64,000 bases of DNA from Candidatus Uabimicrobium amorphum (lineage in GTDB: Bacteria; Planctomycetota; Uabimicrobiia; Uabimicrobiales; Uabimicrobiaceae). A program made the position numbers and the translations under genes. A model generated the notes under the pieces. It was not told the origin of the DNA, searched no databases, and saw only the letters and a program-made list of their open reading frames with translations. The stretch covers positions 2,976,001 through 3,040,000 of the forward strand of contig NZ_AP019860.1 in assembly GCF_009002475.1 (NCBI RefSeq), written 5' to 3'. Shown in pieces: positions 55,655 to 63,993 of the stretch (positions are counted from its first letter, which is position 1; each line of letters starts with the position of its first letter).

Positions 55655-55969
55655 CATCTTCATATTGATGCCCTCACCATCGAATTAGCAGTTTCAGCAT
55701 AGCTGAAACCTGCTATTCTCACACCTCTCCCACGGGGAGAGGTGTAATGCTTCTCTTTTGCTAAAAACAAAATTCACTTGAGTTGCGGGACAAAAGTAGT
55801 GATGTAATACACTATTTAGCGAAGGTGTGCCTGCGATATGCATCAAAGAAAACAAATGGAAGCAAATAAGACGTGTTGCGCCTCTCCCTGTGGGAGAGGC
55901 ATGAGAATTAAGGCTTTTAGCGAAGCTAAAACCTTAAATTCGATGGTGAGGGCACCAATCGGAAAACGA
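55655..55969. mobile_element. MITE-like element, copy B (reverse orientation)
   Basis: It matches the reverse complement of copy A (42037-42348) along most of its length, including GCTTCTCTTTTG, GTTGCGGGACAAA, GATATGCATCAAAGAAAACA and GAAGCAAATAAGACGTGTT. The right end is AATTCGATGGTGAGGGCACC AATCGG. It lies between the 3' ends of a plus- and a minus-strand gene. The left-end TIR differs (TATTGATGCCC). Confidence 0.78.
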
Positions 55970-56148
55970 ATATCTTAACTTAATCAATATCTAAAATCTG
56001 CGATGGTGAGGGCACCAATCTCAAAACGAATCTCTTAACTTAATCGATATCTAAAATCTGTGATGGTGAGGGCACCAATCTCAAAACGAATCTCTTAACT
56101 TAATCGATATCTAAAATCTGTGATGGTGAGGGCACCAATCTCAAAACG
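55941..56148. repeat. 60-bp tandem repeat, about 3.5 units
   Basis: The unit (about CGATGGTGAGGGCACCAATC + CAAAACGAATCTCTTAACTT + AATCGATATCTAAAATCTG) recurs every 60 bases at 55941, 56001, 56061 and 56121, the last two copies being almost identical. Each unit starts with the TIR core of the MITE, so the array seems to have grown from the element's end. Confidence 0.85.
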
Positions 56149-56151
56149 CCC

Positions 56152-56847
56152 CTAATACTTCTTACGTATCTTCATATTTTTACGAAAGGCATTTCCGCTG
56201 GTACTTTTCGTGGGTTTCTTCACTTTAATCACCGTGGGTTTCTTTTTCTTTGGTTTTGGCTTGTTTGTCTTAGGTTTGCGCTTTTTCACAGGCTTGGCAA
56301 TAACCACCACTCTTTGTGAAGGCTTATGAGCAAAACGGTGTGCTGTAAATATGCCTGCTAAAAATCCAAACAAATGGCTTTCCCATGACACGCCAGGATC
56401 TCCGGGAAGTACCTGAAATACCATACCTCCGTAGATAAAAATAATCAAAACCGACACCAAAATGTACAAGAATTTCTTACGAAAAAAACCGACAGCGACA
56501 ATGTATCCAAAAAGGCCGAAAATAACGCCACTCGCACCTATATGATTGGCCTCACGTGCAAAAATCCACGTCGCAAAACCACCGACGATCATAAGATTTG
56601 CTAATATCGAAAAAAATAGTGCCGGTTCTATCAGCGCCAGAATACAGCCGAAAATAAAGAAACTCGTTGTATTTGCAATGAGATGATACATGTCCCCATG
56701 TAAAAATGGCGCAGTAAAAATCCCGGCAATTCCAATTGTTTCTCGTGGAATAATACCATATCTACTTATGTCGGGGAAGATAAGTGCAATGACATGTACA
56801 ATCCATAGTATAGCAATAATTTTTACGACACTTCCTAGTCGATCCAT
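56152..56847 (-). CDS. Rhomboid-family intramembrane serine protease
   Basis: The protein has 231 residues. Six membrane helices are visible. The catalytic Ser106 lies in GASGVIFGLFG and the His158 in SHLFGFLAGIF, the rhomboid dyad; FLHGDMYHLIANTTSFFIFG carries the family's HxxxN. It cuts single-pass membrane proteins within the bilayer. After the last helix a 60-residue Lys/Pro tail (KPVKKRKPKTNKPKPKKKKP) is cytosolic and probably touches lipid or nucleic acid. It starts 27 bases downstream of the TPR gene's end on the same strand. Confidence 0.9.
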   Translation of the reverse strand: MDRLGSVVKIIAILWIVHVIALIFPDISRYGIIPRETIGIAGIFTAPFLHGDMYHLIANTTSFFIFGCILALIEPALFFSILANLMIVGGFATWIFAREANHIGASGVIFGLFGYIVAVGFFRKKFLYILVSVLIIFIYGGMVFQVLPGDPGVSWESHLFGFLAGIFTAHRFAHKPSQRVVVIAKPVKKRKPKTNKPKPKKKKPTVIKVKKPTKSTSGNAFRKNMKIRKKY

Positions 56848-56874
56848 ATCACCAGCTCTCTATTGGTGTAACTA

Positions 56875-58446
56875 TTATTTTTGTAGAAGTTGTAATATGA
56901 AACTTGCAAATTCGTCGTTGGGAATCCGTTGTATAAGTCGTTCGAAAATGACTTTTGCCTGATCTTGGTTTCCAGTTGTTGCTAGTATGTATCCTAAAAT
57001 GGATAGAGCTTTTGTATTGGTAGGTTGTTGCCTTACTGTTTCAGCAAGTGCTTTAAGATGATTTTTAAATGTGGTATTTTTTGCATAGTACTGCGGCCAG
57101 TCTAGTAAACTGAGTTCTTTCTCCACAACTGTTTTTTTCAGAAGACCATATGTACCTTCATATTTCTTCATGGCAAAGCTTGTCATACACAGTAACCATA
57201 GGGCTTCTTTTCCTTGGCTACTTGTTATTTGCCTTGTAAAAAATTTTGCCGCTTGCTGGTACTCTCCTTGGTGGAAAAGTTCTATTCCTTCGCGCAAGAC
57301 AGGGTTGTATTGAGAAAAGTCTTTTTTGACACGCTGTGATTTAGGTTGTCGCTGGCGTCGTGGTTGTTCTCTTCTAATGGGTGGTGTAATTTCATCATCC
57401 ACTTCTCTTTTAGATGTTTGTGGTCCCTCGAGAAATTGTTCCCACAGAAACTCCACCTGCGCAGGATGATATTGCTGTTGACGAAGATGTTCAATAGCGA
57501 TTTGTACTCGCTGTGTATCACCACGTAAAAATGATAAATATGACCACAGAAAAAGTAAGTTTAAGTCTTCGGGATTTTGTTGTATTTTTTCTTCAAGTTT
57601 TGCCACTGTGTCTTCCAAATGGCTTCGTTGACCAAACTGTTTATTGATCGAGAATTGTTTAGAAAAGTTTTTCGGCGCTAATTGAAAAGCCTTAAGTAAC
57701 GACTTTGACGCGTGAGCAAATTTACCGGTGGCAGCAAAACTGTGAGTTAGATTGTACAAAGATTGCGGATTCTCAGGATATAGAGCAAAAGCGGTTGCCC
57801 ATTGTTCAACAGCTTCAACAAACTTTCCTTGGCGTAGATAACTATATCCAACTTGCTCGATTTGTTCATAGCTGAGATAAAAAGAATTGGCTTTTTCACC
57901 ACTAACAATTTCGTACAATTTTTGCGCTTCCATGTGACTGTGGTTTTTAGCTAGTACAAGTTGATACGCCGTCTGCGCTTTTTTGCGGTTTTCTGAAAAT
58001 TGGCACAAAAAACCAAAAAGAAGGTAGGCATTTTCGTCGCGATTTGTCTGCAAAAGCCAGCGTTCAAAGTCGTCTCTTTTGCGCAAAAACTCAAAATTAT
58101 CGGGGAAAATAGCGAGAAGATTAAACCTTGTTTTTTGCCAGTGCGGATAAAGACCAATAGTTCGGCGGAGAATATCTCCGCCCAGAACATACTCTTTATT
58201 CGCGAAACTGCAAAGAGAAAGGTAGAATAGCGGAACAGGATGGTTGGGGCTTTTCAAAGCGGCGGAAGCAAACTCAAAACTTGCTTCACTGTAGTCACCG
58301 CTTCGAAAAAGCCGTTCTCCAGCAACAATTTGCTGCTGGACATCCGTGATATTTTGCTTTTTGGCATAGCGATGCAAGTCATCGATGTTTTGAGCTTGCA
58401 ACGTTGCGACAAGTATTATAAAGGAAAAAGTTATATATCTTAACAT
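56875..58446 (-). CDS. Secreted TPR protein
   Basis: The protein has 523 residues. A signal peptide (about 1-18, FIILVATLQAQ) precedes TPR-like units at about 35-130, 180-300 and 380-523 (for example GYSYLRQGKFVEAVEQWATA and LFHQGEYQQAAKFFTRQI). A Pro/Arg/Gln-rich linker (about 340-375) divides the array. It is probably periplasmic and binds proteins. It lies 4 bases downstream of the lipoprotein gene on the same strand, so they are likely one unit, with the rhomboid as the third gene. Confidence 0.8.
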   Translation of the reverse strand: MLRYITFSFIILVATLQAQNIDDLHRYAKKQNITDVQQQIVAGERLFRSGDYSEASFEFASAALKSPNHPVPLFYLSLCSFANKEYVLGGDILRRTIGLYPHWQKTRFNLLAIFPDNFEFLRKRDDFERWLLQTNRDENAYLLFGFLCQFSENRKKAQTAYQLVLAKNHSHMEAQKLYEIVSGEKANSFYLSYEQIEQVGYSYLRQGKFVEAVEQWATAFALYPENPQSLYNLTHSFAATGKFAHASKSLLKAFQLAPKNFSKQFSINKQFGQRSHLEDTVAKLEEKIQQNPEDLNLLFLWSYLSFLRGDTQRVQIAIEHLRQQQYHPAQVEFLWEQFLEGPQTSKREVDDEITPPIRREQPRRQRQPKSQRVKKDFSQYNPVLREGIELFHQGEYQQAAKFFTRQITSSQGKEALWLLCMTSFAMKKYEGTYGLLKKTVVEKELSLLDWPQYYAKNTTFKNHLKALAETVRQQPTNTKALSILGYILATTGNQDQAKVIFERLIQRIPNDEFASFILQLLQK

Positions 58447-58450
58447 AAAT

Positions 58451-59026
58451 TTAGAATGTTTCTGGTGAGAAGTCTAAAGCATCCGCTTCTTCTGTTTCCT
58501 GTTCTTTTTCTATGCCCGCATTTGTTGGTGTTGCTGAATTTTTAGGAGCTTCTTGTGAATGTGTAACTGGTTGCCATGCTTTGCCACTGTATGTGTTGAC
58601 TTGTGCGCTCATGACATCCATGATTTCATTGTACAAGCGAGCTTCCATCGCAGCGTTGTTACCAACGTTTACCCAATGATGATTAGGCTGATAGTTTGAA
58701 TGTCCCCATGCATTAGGTTCAGATACGTCTAGTTGTTCTAAAACACGTACAGAAGGAGCATAATAACCATCTTCATCTTGTACGATTCTAGTAACCACTT
58801 TTACGCGATTCTTGCTTGTTCCAAAGTCACCTTCTACGCGACTTACAGCAATAAGAGTATCTTCTCTTGTTTTAGAAGGTTTTACAGTTAAACCATGGCG
58901 GTGCATTACTGTTTGTGAAGCAACCCACGCACGATCATAGTCGTCGTTGCTAACAAATACATTGCGACCACAACCTGTAACTAATAGCATGGAAAATAAA
59001 ACAATAGCTACTGCAAATAATCTCAT
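58451..59026 (-). CDS. Periplasmic lipoprotein
   Basis: The protein has 191 residues. Signal and lipobox VTGC (Cys 19) anchor it. The middle region (about 27-150) has conserved-looking motifs, VASQTVMHRHGLTVKPSKTR and EGDFGTSKNRVKVVTRIVQD, as in uncharacterised planctomycete lipoproteins of alpha-beta type; EPNAWGHSNYQPNHHWVNVG follows. The tail is acidic. The domain resembles small outer-membrane-associated lipoproteins, but I cannot name a family. It leads the lipoprotein-TPR-rhomboid run. Confidence 0.7.
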   Translation of the reverse strand: MRLFAVAIVLFSMLLVTGCGRNVFVSNDDYDRAWVASQTVMHRHGLTVKPSKTREDTLIAVSRVEGDFGTSKNRVKVVTRIVQDEDGYYAPSVRVLEQLDVSEPNAWGHSNYQPNHHWVNVGNNAAMEARLYNEIMDVMSAQVNTYSGKAWQPVTHSQEAPKNSATPTNAGIEKEQETEEADALDFSPETF

Positions 59027-59406
59027 ATATATTCCTCGCTTAAGTTAATTTTAGATAAGGATTTTGTAGAATATAAGTTCTATGTCACTGTTATAAGTGA
59101 CACAATAGCAAGTAATTATTTCCTATTACATAAATAGTAGCACAAAATCTTTTTTTTGCAAATGTATTTTGCCGTCGGCAACGGTTATTTTCACAGAATT
59201 TTTCAAATCCAATATTGGCTCTGAGCTCCACACAAATGATAAAACCGTTCTGATCCCAAGCCCATCTCTATCTAAATAGTAAAACGTTGTATATCAACAC
59301 CTTAATAATTTATTTATCATTTCTCTAAAAAGATCTTTGACATCAACAATAACAAGTATTAATATATTAGTACTAAAAAATTAGTATTGAATACGGAGAA
59401 AAATTT
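59027..59406. promoter_or_regulatory. Divergent regulatory region of the BlaI-type operon
   Basis: The 380-base gap holds the minus-strand lipoprotein promoter and the BlaI-operon promoter. On the plus strand, TTGACA (59337-59342), a 17-base spacer and TAATAT (59360-59365) form a near-consensus promoter. Operator-like sites overlap and follow it: AAGTATTA (59354-59361), the perfect palindrome TTAGTACTAA (59367-59376) and TTAGTATT (59381-59388). The palindrome would sit at the transcript start, a typical repressor position. A short hairpin TTGCCG-T-CGGCAA lies near 59169-59182. No gene was recognised in the remainder. Confidence 0.7.
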
Positions 59407-59787
59407 ATGGCAAGGCGAAAATCTAAAATTCTAACAGAGGTGGAAGCAGAAATAATGCAAATCTTATGGAAAAAAGGACAAGCTTCTGTTCAGGAAATTT
59501 GCAATGAGTTAGCATCGAAACAAGCCTACACAACCGTCGCAACGATGCTACGCGTTTTAGAATCGAAAAAATATGTATCACATGTCGTCGACGGACGCAC
59601 GTATATTTATTCTCCTTTACGCGAAAAAGAAAAAGAGCAAAACAATGTGTTGAAGTACATTACACAACGTTTTTTTGAAGGGTCGGTAAAGTCGCTGCTT
59701 GTACATCTTGTCCAGGGAGACAATTTATCAAAAGAGCAATTACAAGAGTTACGAGACATTATCAATTCAAAAGAAGAAGAGAAATAG
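59407..59787 (+). CDS. BlaI/MecI-family repressor
   Basis: The protein has 126 residues. It is a winged helix matching the BlaI/MecI (penicillinase repressor) family: LTEVEAEIMQILWKKGQASV near residue 9, TTVATMLRVLESKKYVSHV near 46 and GRTYIYSPL near 68, with a C-terminal dimer helix (about 75-125). BlaI repressors bind TACTA-like operators and are cleaved when the M56 sensor next door is activated. A GGAG site lies 8 bases before the ATG. Its own promoter carries a palindromic operator. The next gene starts 2 bases after its stop. Confidence 0.93.
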   Translation: MARRKSKILTEVEAEIMQILWKKGQASVQEICNELASKQAYTTVATMLRVLESKKYVSHVVDGRTYIYSPLREKEKEQNNVLKYITQRFFEGSVKSLLVHLVQGDNLSKEQLQELRDIINSKEEEK

Positions 59788-59788
59788 T

Positions 59789-61153
59789 ATGGTGGAAATT
59801 TTTACAAACATTGGCCATAGTTTGCTACCTTTAACAATGTGTTTATTCATCGTTTTCGTTGTCAACAAATACGTTATTGCCAACTGCCATCACTTGCGTT
59901 TTCCACTAGCGATATCGGCAATGATTTTTTGTATACTTCTACCGTGGTTGCTTCTTTTCATCCCAGGCTTTGCAAAAAGTACAGCAAGCAGTCCCGCAGA
60001 AAAGTCCCGTACAACAATAGTGGAACCGGTAAAAAACGCTCCTTCACTGACTGAATCGGCAAACTTAAAGACTCAAAAAGAACAACAATTTCACTTTTCT
60101 TTTGTATGGCCGTGGATCATTATAAGCGGGCTGATGTTAACACACACCTTGTTGACAACGCTTTACATTACATATTTTTGGTGCCGTAAACAACCAGTAG
60201 CAACACCAGAGCAACAAAAGTATTTACAACAACTTTGTAAAGAGCTATCGATAAAAAGACGTGTTGTTTTACACAAGTCCACAACTTCTGCCCCAGGTAC
60301 TTTTGGCGTTTTTAAACCTGTGGTCATCGTTCCCGAATTTTTATTGACAAATTTTTCCCAAAGAGAACTGCGTTACATTCTTTTACACGAATTGGTACAC
60401 ATTCATCGCGGTGACCAAATTTTTGTATTTTTACAAAAACTCTTTCTCTCGATTTATTTCTTTCATCCTTTGGCATGGTGGATTACACAAGAAGCTGCAC
60501 AAAGCATGGAGATTTGTTGCGACAGACAAGTTGTGCTCCATGAACAAAACAGTATAGGTTACACAAAATCTTTTGTGCGTTTCTTAGAACTCAAAAACAC
60601 ATTTTGTCCTTCGCCTCGTTTTGCCATAGGCTATTTTGCCCACGTAAAACAACGCGTAGATGTTTTATTAAATAATCCAATACCGATCTCACGCAAACGC
60701 TACATAGCAGCAATTTTAACCATTTTACTCGTTTGGTGTGGCTCTTTATACGCTTGGGGAAATGGAAAATATCCACAACAGAAACTCGGACACGCCGCAA
60801 TGCATATAAGTAGCTATGACACCGAAGACCCTATTGAAGTTGGGCAAACGACAACATATGTGATTTCGCTACGCAATGAAGGCACAGCGAACTGCACCGA
60901 TATTGTTCTTACCAACAATATTCCGCAAGAGATGGAATTTGTAAAAGCAACAGGTCCTAGTAACTTTTCTATCAACAATTCGCGAATTCAATTTAATGCG
61001 GTTGACAATGTTGCACCCGGTAAAGTGCTGAATTACAAAATAACACTTCGTGCACGTACATCAGGGTCTGCAAAAAATACAGCGCTAGTTAAGTTTAATG
61101 AATTTAGCTACACAATGCGCAACGAAGAAGGAACAACTGTATACGGTGAATGA
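59789..61153 (+). CDS. BlaR1/MecR1-like M56 peptidase with DUF11 sensor
   Basis: The protein has 454 residues from the ATG at 59789. Membrane helices (about residues 8-25, 35-55, 108-128) precede the zinc protease motif HELVHIHRGD (His200-Glu-Leu-Val-His204) and the downstream ligand in MEICCDRQV; a fourth helix is at about 305-325. Where BlaR1 carries a penicillin-binding domain, this protein instead has one DUF11-type beta domain (about 337-450): HISSYDTEDPIEVGQTTTYV then RNEGTANCTDIVLTNNIP. It probably senses envelope or surface state and cleaves the repressor. No penicillin-binding motif (SxxK, KTG) is seen. Confidence 0.85.
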   Translation: MVEIFTNIGHSLLPLTMCLFIVFVVNKYVIANCHHLRFPLAISAMIFCILLPWLLLFIPGFAKSTASSPAEKSRTTIVEPVKNAPSLTESANLKTQKEQQFHFSFVWPWIIISGLMLTHTLLTTLYITYFWCRKQPVATPEQQKYLQQLCKELSIKRRVVLHKSTTSAPGTFGVFKPVVIVPEFLLTNFSQRELRYILLHELVHIHRGDQIFVFLQKLFLSIYFFHPLAWWITQEAAQSMEICCDRQVVLHEQNSIGYTKSFVRFLELKNTFCPSPRFAIGYFAHVKQRVDVLLNNPIPISRKRYIAAILTILLVWCGSLYAWGNGKYPQQKLGHAAMHISSYDTEDPIEVGQTTTYVISLRNEGTANCTDIVLTNNIPQEMEFVKATGPSNFSINNSRIQFNAVDNVAPGKVLNYKITLRARTSGSAKNTALVKFNEFSYTMRNEEGTTVYGE

Positions 61154-61183
61154 GAAATCTTCACCATTTTTATTTCACAACAT

Positions 61184-61217
61184 ATACTAAAGAATTAATA
61201 CTAAAGAATTAATATAC
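61184..61217 (+). promoter_or_regulatory. TACTAA direct-repeat operator before the DUF11 gene
   Basis: ATACTAAAGAATTA occurs twice head-to-tail (61184-61197, 61198-61211), followed by ATATAC. It overlaps a possible -10 TATACT (61183-61188), with TTCACC 17 bases upstream. TACTAA is the same core as in the palindrome of the repressor gene's own promoter, so this may be a second BlaI-type operator. Confidence 0.6.
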
Positions 61218-61234
61218 TTTTTAAGGAATTTACT

Positions 61235-62029
61235 ATGATCAGAATATTTTTAATGTCGTCTATTTTGCTATGTGGAATCTTGGCCAACTCACCAGCACTA
61301 CACGTAAGTAGCTATGACACGGATGAGTGTATCCAGGTAGGTAAAACCACTCTTTACATCATCACAGTGCGCAATGAAGGAACGGCAATCTGCACACAAG
61401 TGGTATTGGAAAATTACATTCCCAAAAATTCGGCATTTGTAGGTATTAAGGGCGAGCACAAGCATGAATTTGTCGAAGGCTGTGTTGTTTTTTCTCCAAT
61501 CGCATCTCTGGCCCCCGGCGAAAAAGTTACTTTCTACGTTCGTGTAAAAAGTACCGAGCTAGGTACGATGAAAAATACCGCGGTCATCTCTTGCCATGAA
61601 CTACCTAAACCGATCAAAGTAGAAGAAATGACCACAGTGAGTGAAACACGCGAACACTGGGCACTGCACATTGCGAGTTATGACACCGAAGATCCTGTAT
61701 TCAAGGTGGGTGGGCGTACGGTGTATGTTATAGAAGTTCGCAACGAAGGCCAAAAACCATGTGAAAATGTTGTCTTGCGCAACATTCTTCCCAAAGGCAT
61801 GAAATTACAAAAAGCGACGCTCAATAAAGATGACACCAAGTACAATGTTCAAAACGATCATATTGTATTTTCGACGGTTTCTATTCAACCAGGCGAAAAA
61901 GTGACTTACAGAATCACCGTTGTCACTGAGCAGGCAGGCTTTTTCATCAATACAAGTTTGCTAGAGCTTGCAAATGGTTCTATTCACACCACCGAGCAAG
62001 AAGGAACCGTGGTGTTAGATAAGAAGTAG
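61235..62029 (+). CDS. Secreted protein with two DUF11 domains
   Basis: The protein has 264 residues. A signal peptide (about 1-17) is followed by two DUF11 domains (about 22-135 and 145-260). They repeat HVSSYDTDECIQVGKTTLYI / HIASYDTEDPVFKVGGRTVY then VRNEG..C..VVL.N.IP and APGEKVTF. They are close in sequence to the sensor domain of the upstream M56 peptidase, closer than one would expect of random DUF11 members. The protein has no anchor, so it may be released. It is probably the regulated target of the BlaI-type operator just upstream; role and ligand are unknown. Confidence 0.82.
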   Translation: MIRIFLMSSILLCGILANSPALHVSSYDTDECIQVGKTTLYIITVRNEGTAICTQVVLENYIPKNSAFVGIKGEHKHEFVEGCVVFSPIASLAPGEKVTFYVRVKSTELGTMKNTAVISCHELPKPIKVEEMTTVSETREHWALHIASYDTEDPVFKVGGRTVYVIEVRNEGQKPCENVVLRNILPKGMKLQKATLNKDDTKYNVQNDHIVFSTVSIQPGEKVTYRITVVTEQAGFFINTSLLELANGSIHTTEQEGTVVLDKK

Positions 62030-62055
62030 ATATTTTCTTAGCTTCCATTAAAGCG

Positions 62056-62168
62056 AATGGAAGTAAGTTAGACGTGTTACGCCTCTCCCGTGGGAGAGGC
62101 ATGAGGCTTGCTGCTTTCAGCAAAGCTGAAATCTGCAAGACGATGGTGAGGGCACCAATACGAAAACG
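62056..62168. repeat. MITE-like element, copy C (truncated)
   Basis: Holds the right half of the family: ATGGAAGTAAGTTAGACGTG, the CCTCTCCC-GT-GGGAGAGG stem and the end CGATGGTGAGGGCACCAAT with CGAAAACGA. It lies between the 3' ends of the DUF11 gene and serA, again convergent. Confidence 0.72.
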
Positions 62169-62179
62169 ATACTCTTTTC

Positions 62180-63403
62180 TTAATATAAAACACGCAATTT
62201 TATAGTATCTTGCAACTCTTTGAGTTCATTAATAACTTCAACATCGTAATTTTTATTTACGTCCGTGATCAAATAACCAATTTGTTCATTTGTTTTTAGA
62301 TATTGTCCCACAATATTCAAATCGTATTTGGCAAATATGGTGTTTATCTTTGCCATAACTCCTGGTACGTTGTGATGAATATGCAACATGCGATGCGAAT
62401 CTTTCTGCTGTGTCAGACTTATTTGCGGTAGGTTAACACTTAGTGACGAGTTACCGGTGTTGACATATTGTATGATGTGCTTTGGAACAAAGTCAGCAAT
62501 ATTTCGTTGTGCTTCTTCTGTACTCCCACCAACATGTGGTGTTAAAATGACATTCGCCATATTTTGCAAACACGTGGTGTAATCTGCCTGTTTTTGTTTG
62601 GGCTCTTTTGGATAAACATCAATGGATGCCCCAGCAATTTTCCCGCTTTCCATATTTTGCTTTAGAGCTTCGAGATCAACAACAGAACCACGGCTTAAGT
62701 TGAGCAAATATGATCGACCTTTCATTGCATCAAATTCTTTTGTTGAAAACATATTGGCATTTTCCTCGCGTCCGTCAACGTGGATGGAAACAACATCAGA
62801 TACCTGAAGTAATTGCGCCAGCGACGTACAACTTTGAGCATTTCCCATCGCCAACTTTTCGTTTACATCGTAGTAATAAACTTGCATCCCCAATGACTCG
62901 GCCACTACGGATAGCTGCTGGCCAATATTACCATAACCAATAATCCCCAAAGTTTTTCCGCGAATTTCAAAACTATTCTTTGCGGATTTATTCCATTTTC
63001 CTTCATGTAACTGTCTACTCATATCGAAAGTTCTGCGCATTAGCATTATCATTTCACCAATGGCAAGTTCCACGACGCTACGCGTATTGCTATATGGCGC
63101 ATTGAATACCGCAATACCTTTTTGAGCGGTTGCTTTCAGGTCAATTTGATTGGTTCCAATGCAAAATGCCCCAATCGCTAACAAGCGCTGTGCATTCTCT
63201 AAAACTTTTTTGGTAATTTTTGTACGCGAACGTATACCTAAAATGAATACATCTTTAATTTTCTCCGCAAGTTCATTTTCTTCTAAGCTACCAGAAATCA
63301 ATTCCACTGGATAACCTTCGGCTCTAAGTTTTTCGGCAGCATCTGGGTGAATGCCTTCAAGAAGTAATACTTTGATCTTGTTTTTCGGAAAAGAAAATTT
63401 CAT
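62180..63403 (-). CDS. serA: D-3-phosphoglycerate dehydrogenase
   Basis: This 407-residue NAD-dependent enzyme makes 3-phosphohydroxypyruvate, the first step of serine synthesis. The Rossmann loop GYGNIGQQL lies near residue 156, NLSRGSVVDL near 235 and TPHVGGSTEEA near 293 with the catalytic His. A C-terminal ACT domain (about 335-407, MLHIHHNVPGVMAKI) fits E. coli-type serine feedback. The length of about 410 matches the short E. coli form. The start has AAGGA upstream. A hairpin (GGAAGCCT / AGGCTTCC, 63419-63443) separates it from the upstream gene. Confidence 0.95.
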   Translation of the reverse strand: MKFSFPKNKIKVLLLEGIHPDAAEKLRAEGYPVELISGSLEENELAEKIKDVFILGIRSRTKITKKVLENAQRLLAIGAFCIGTNQIDLKATAQKGIAVFNAPYSNTRSVVELAIGEMIMLMRRTFDMSRQLHEGKWNKSAKNSFEIRGKTLGIIGYGNIGQQLSVVAESLGMQVYYYDVNEKLAMGNAQSCTSLAQLLQVSDVVSIHVDGREENANMFSTKEFDAMKGRSYLLNLSRGSVVDLEALKQNMESGKIAGASIDVYPKEPKQKQADYTTCLQNMANVILTPHVGGSTEEAQRNIADFVPKHIIQYVNTGNSSLSVNLPQISLTQQKDSHRMLHIHHNVPGVMAKINTIFAKYDLNIVGQYLKTNEQIGYLITDVNKNYDVEVINELKELQDTIKLRVLY

Positions 63404-63450
63404 CTAAAATTCCTTATGGGGAAGCCTCACTACGTAAGGCTTCCTAATTT

Positions 63451-63993
63451 TTACTTGTACTGATACTTTTTTATCAATCTTCGAAAACGACGTAAATGAC
63501 GTATATTATTTAGATCTGGATCTTGGCGAACATGAGCAAAATCACGGTACCCCAACTCGAAAGCTCGCGCAAGATAATCCAAAGCAAGGTCCTCATTATA
63601 AGTAATCGCCTCTACACATGCTAGGTTGTAATGACCAATAATACTATTTGGTTCCGTTTGTATTATTTTTTGCAGTATTTTACGCGCAATGTTGTACTTA
63701 CCTTTTTTCATCAAATTAATCGCCTTTTGCATCAGCGCACCTGTCGATGGTGAATTGTGCGGTGGAATCGCTGGACGACGAACCGAAAACGTAATGCTTT
63801 TACTGCGTAAAATTCCATAATTTCGCGTTTGGACGATACCCACAATGCTATGTTGCCCTGGAGCCAAAGGATATTCCTGTATTGGATGGTACTGGTGAAA
63901 AAGCTGTACTTTACCATAAGCAGGTACAAGTTCTCGTCCAAGAACTTGTGTAAACACTCTTCCTTTTGACCACGTATAGCGATTATCCATCAT
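63451..63993 (-). CDS. TPR protein, probably cut by the window edge
   Basis: The readable part has 180 residues. The frame is open to the window edge (upstream codons code for Asp-Tyr), so the true start probably lies beyond 64000. The N-terminal part (about 1-80) is beta-rich (GQHSIVGIVQTRNYGI). Residues 85-165 form two TPR-like units, GALMQKAINLMKKGKYNIAR and LALDYLARAFELGYRDF. The end, FRRLIKKYQYK, is like that of the TPR protein at 11-1114. Confidence 0.6.
   Translation of the reverse strand: MMDNRYTWSKGRVFTQVLGRELVPAYGKVQLFHQYHPIQEYPLAPGQHSIVGIVQTRNYGILRSKSITFSVRRPAIPPHNSPSTGALMQKAINLMKKGKYNIARKILQKIIQTEPNSIIGHYNLACVEAITYNEDLALDYLARAFELGYRDFAHVRQDPDLNNIRHLRRFRRLIKKYQYK

Noticed and set aside
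55941..56148. Evenly spaced repeats as a CRISPR array
   Set aside because: The whole 60-base unit is repeated, with no unique spacers and no cas gene nearby.
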